From assembly GCA_002786715.1 (NCBI GenBank), contig PCTW01000084.1, positions 231,663-295,662 on the forward strand: 64,000 nucleotides of DNA, given 5' to 3'. The stretch is from Bdellovibrio sp. CG22_combo_CG10-13_8_21_14_all_39_27 (lineage in GTDB: Bacteria > Bdellovibrionota > Bacteriovoracia > Bacteriovoracales > Bacteriovoracaceae). Under the pieces are notes generated by a model. It did no database searches and was not told where the DNA came from. It saw only the letters and a program-made list of their open reading frames with translations. Made by a program: the position numbers and the translations under genes. Positions 62,047 to 64,000 of the stretch are shown one piece after another; the stretch's first letter is position 1; the number at the start of each line of letters is the position of its first letter.

Positions 62047-62919
62047 ATGTTTGAATTTAAAGATATTAAAAAGACTTTTAAAGTAGATTTTTGGGATCCC
62101 ACCTTTACCGTTCTTAATTCACTCTCATTTAAAGTTGAAGAGGGAACCATGTGCGGATTTTTGGGAGTAAATGGAGCTGGAAAAACGACTAGTTTAAAAA
62201 TCTTACTTGGCTTCATTAAACCAGACGCTGGAATAGTTGAGTTTTCAAGTAAGTTAGGATTGAGTAAGAGTGAAATCTTTTCACGAATTGGTTTTATGCC
62301 AGAGCGCCCCTATTTCTATCCAGATTTAACTGGCAGAGAATTCCTGAAGTATATGGGAAGCTTGTCTAAACTAAATTCAAGATTGTGCAATGAAAATATT
62401 TCGAGATGGACCAAAGAACTTAGTATTGATTTTGCACTCAATCGAAAAATAAAAACCTACTCAAAAGGAATGCTTCAGCGACTCGGATTTGCTGTAACAT
62501 TACTCCATGATCCACAATTAATAATTCTTGATGAACCCATGTCTGGTCTTGATCCCGTAGGACGGAAGGAATTTAAAGATATTTTTAAAAAACTGAATCA
62601 GCAAGGAAAGACTGTTTTTTTCAGTAGTCATATTGTTAACGACATTGAAGAAATTTGTGATCATGCCGTTGTTATAGACAAGGGCGATCTTTTTTATTCT
62701 GGAAAGCTAAATGATTTACTTGAAAAAAACGCAACTGATCAATATGAAATTTGCTACTTTGATAAAAAAACGGAAAAAAATAATATGGAGATATTAACAG
62801 GTTATAATCAAGCTGTAAGTTTCGTTGAAGCTTTTCTAAAAAATGACAATAGTTTAACAAGCTTTGTTCGTAAAACAATGAGCTTAGAAGAAATCATTTA
62901 TAAGGTTCGCAATGATTAG
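62047..62919 (+). CDS. ABC transporter ATP-binding protein of the pil cluster (PilH-like)
   Basis: 290 residues. Walker A GVNGAGKTTSLKI, Q-loop region FMPERPYFYPDLTG, signature YSKGMLQRLGFA, Walker B LIILDEPMSGLDPVG, and SSHIVNDIEEICDHAVV with the switch His. It belongs to the ABC-2 export class. In Myxococcus xanthus a PilH/PilI ABC pair encoded between pilA/pilG and pilD is needed for pilus assembly; the position here is the same. The stop overlaps the permease start by eight bases. Confidence 0.88.
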   Translation: MFEFKDIKKTFKVDFWDPTFTVLNSLSFKVEEGTMCGFLGVNGAGKTTSLKILLGFIKPDAGIVEFSSKLGLSKSEIFSRIGFMPERPYFYPDLTGREFLKYMGSLSKLNSRLCNENISRWTKELSIDFALNRKIKTYSKGMLQRLGFAVTLLHDPQLIILDEPMSGLDPVGRKEFKDIFKKLNQQGKTVFFSSHIVNDIEEICDHAVVIDKGDLFYSGKLNDLLEKNATDQYEICYFDKKTEKNNMEILTGYNQAVSFVEAFLKNDNSLTSFVRKTMSLEEIIYKVRND

Positions 62920-63682
62920 AGATACTTTAACTATCGCTAAGTTTACTCTCATTCAAATCAACAAGAGTAAAATTCTAGTAAATGTCATTTTCTTGTCTGT
63001 GGCAATTGCACTCGTTTCTTACGTTCTTTCTGAATTTACTCATGGGGTACCCAGTAAAATATCGCTAGATATTGGCTTTGGCCTTGCTTCTTTGTCTTCG
63101 GTTGGAATTGCGATTTTTTTAGGTGTTCAATTATTGAGCCAGGAAATGGATAGCCGAACTATTTATATGATTATAAGTCGACCGGTGAGTAGAGTTTCTT
63201 TCTATTTAGGAAAAATGCTTGGGATGTCGACGTTTCTGCTTTTAAATACAATTTTGGTCTCGATGGTAGCTTTAAGCGTTTATTTGAAATTAAACGGACC
63301 TTGGACTAATCTTTTCATCGTAACGATTCTCTCAATTGCTCTTGAGGCAATTTTGACTTTATTTGTCGTCGTTTCTTTGGCCCTGATCGTTAATAACGTT
63401 ATCTCAGTTGTAACAACAATCGCTCTCTATGTAGTGGGTCATGGCATTGAAGATGCTAAAAATATTACTTATGTTGTCAGTCGGCCTTGGCTTGAAAATT
63501 TGCTGCGTATTTATTCGAAAGTAATGCCGAATTTTTCTCAGATAAATTTAAAACGCTACCTACTTTATAGTTTAGATTTGTATCCAAACTCTTGGGGTTG
63601 GTCTCTAGTGTACGCTCTTTTCTATATATTGTTCTTAGCGACAATTTCGATTCTCGTTTTAAGAAATAAGAATTTGGATTAG
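62912..63682 (+). CDS. ABC-2 type transporter permease of the pil cluster (PilI-like)
   Basis: 256 residues with six membrane helices. Typical ABC-2 pattern LLSQEMDSRTIYMIISRPVSRVSFYLGKMLG after the second helix. It overlaps the ATP-binding gene and ends directly before the pilD start, so the three are co-transcribed. The transported substrate is unknown; PilI in Myxococcus is the positional counterpart. Confidence 0.87.
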   Translation: MIRDTLTIAKFTLIQINKSKILVNVIFLSVAIALVSYVLSEFTHGVPSKISLDIGFGLASLSSVGIAIFLGVQLLSQEMDSRTIYMIISRPVSRVSFYLGKMLGMSTFLLLNTILVSMVALSVYLKLNGPWTNLFIVTILSIALEAILTLFVVVSLALIVNNVISVVTTIALYVVGHGIEDAKNITYVVSRPWLENLLRIYSKVMPNFSQINLKRYLLYSLDLYPNSWGWSLVYALFYILFLATISILVLRNKNLD

Positions 63683-64000
63683 ATGGAAATTTATTTGTAT
63701 TCCTTCATTTTCTTTCTAGGAACTCTCTTTGGGAGTTTCTTCAATGTGGTTATTTACAGGTTGCCTTTGGGAATGAGCGTTGTAAAACCTCGTTCAAGCT
63801 GTACAGTTTGTGGACGGACTATTCCCTGGTACGAAAACATTCCACTCATTTCTTATCTCATCCTGAGAGGAAAATGCTCTCATTGTGGAGCTAAATTTTC
63901 AATTCGTTATTTTTTGATTGAATTCATGGTGGGGATTGTATTTGTCCTTATTAGCTTGAACGTTCATCCTTTCTTAGAACCATTGAAGTGGATAATGTTA
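63683..64000 (+). CDS. pilD: Prepilin peptidase/N-methyltransferase, partial (5' part)
   Basis: 106 codons seen before the right edge, from an ATG that directly follows the stop of the permease gene. N-terminal FLGTLFGSFFNVVIYRLP is the PilD start. The zinc-binding region has both CxxC pairs, Cys40/Cys43 (CTVC) and Cys65/Cys68 (CSHC), with WYENIPLISYL between them. The catalytic Asp residues lie further on, outside the window. It would cut and methylate the PilA leader. Confidence 0.95.
   Translation, partial: MEIYLYSFIFFLGTLFGSFFNVVIYRLPLGMSVVKPRSSCTVCGRTIPWYENIPLISYLILRGKCSHCGAKFSIRYFLIEFMVGIVFVLISLNVHPFLEPLKWIML

Noticed and set aside
1-64000. Search for tRNA/rRNA genes, CRISPR arrays, insertion sequences, prophage or defence systems
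   Set aside because: Gaps are all under 300 bases and hold no cloverleaf, spaced repeats or transposase-like frames; no toxin, nuclease or restriction gene was seen.

Overview
The window is AT-rich, densely packed chromosomal DNA from a flagellated Gram-negative bacterium that also makes type IV pili. Its genes include a full division and wall cluster with a meso-DAP type MurE, a lipid A/LPS precursor enzyme pair (LpxH-like, heptose adenylyltransferase), two polar-type flagellins, a Bat aerotolerance operon and a myxobacterial-style pil cluster. This combination, with the low G+C, points to Bdellovibrionota, most likely the Bacteriovorax/Halobacteriovorax side. That placement is inference from gene content; no marker gene such as rRNA lies in the window. 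I see no tRNA, rRNA, CRISPR array, insertion sequence or prophage, and no gene-free stretch over 300 bases.

Layout. 1-682: 5' part of a leftward alpha/beta-hydrolase-like gene. 723-15522: mtnP followed by a rightward dcw cluster (rsmH, ftsL, ftsI, murE, mraY, murD, ftsW, murC, murB, ftsQ-like, ftsA, ftsZ) closed by a strong terminator; mraZ, murF, murG and ddl are not in it. 15539-17631: leftward RNase J and a B-box zinc-finger membrane protein. 17659-20455: prmA, rsmE, an RDD membrane protein and a heptose-1-P adenylyltransferase. 20566-22623: two monocistronic flagellin genes, each with a sigma-28-type promoter and a hairpin in the leader. 22768-23505: LpxH-like hydrolase. 23486-34899 (leftward): recN, nadK, a receiver/histidine-kinase pair, then a flagellin-modification-like set (Maf-N-like protein, two GT9-type glycosyltransferases, small proteins), then fliT-like, fliS and fliD. 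35059-39482: a polytopic membrane protein, a small protein, rlmE, a transpeptidase and lepB. 39487-42868: mutS2 and a compact NFACT (RqcH/Rqc2-like) gene head to head, their start codons sharing bases. 42903-54602: two exported proteins, one a 1355-residue lipoprotein, then moxR, DUF58 and batA/B-C/D. 54599-56198: ribF and aroE. 56210-64000: pilB, pilT, pilC, pilA, a TPR protein, an ABC transporter pair and the start of pilD, an order close to the Myxococcus pil locus without pilSR.

How it fits together. Most genes are chained by four-base start/stop overlaps (ATGA, TTGA, GTGA), implying translational coupling. Three promoters share the pattern TAA-like box, 11-base spacer, NNCGATAA: two before flagellin genes and one before pilB, so pili and flagella may share sigma-28. 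The most interesting points are that pilB promoter, the mutS2/NFACT head-to-head overlap, the compact glycosylation island beside the flagellar filament genes, a MurD with an arginine in place of the P-loop lysine, and a transpeptidase gene whose natural start appears to be an ATA codon.
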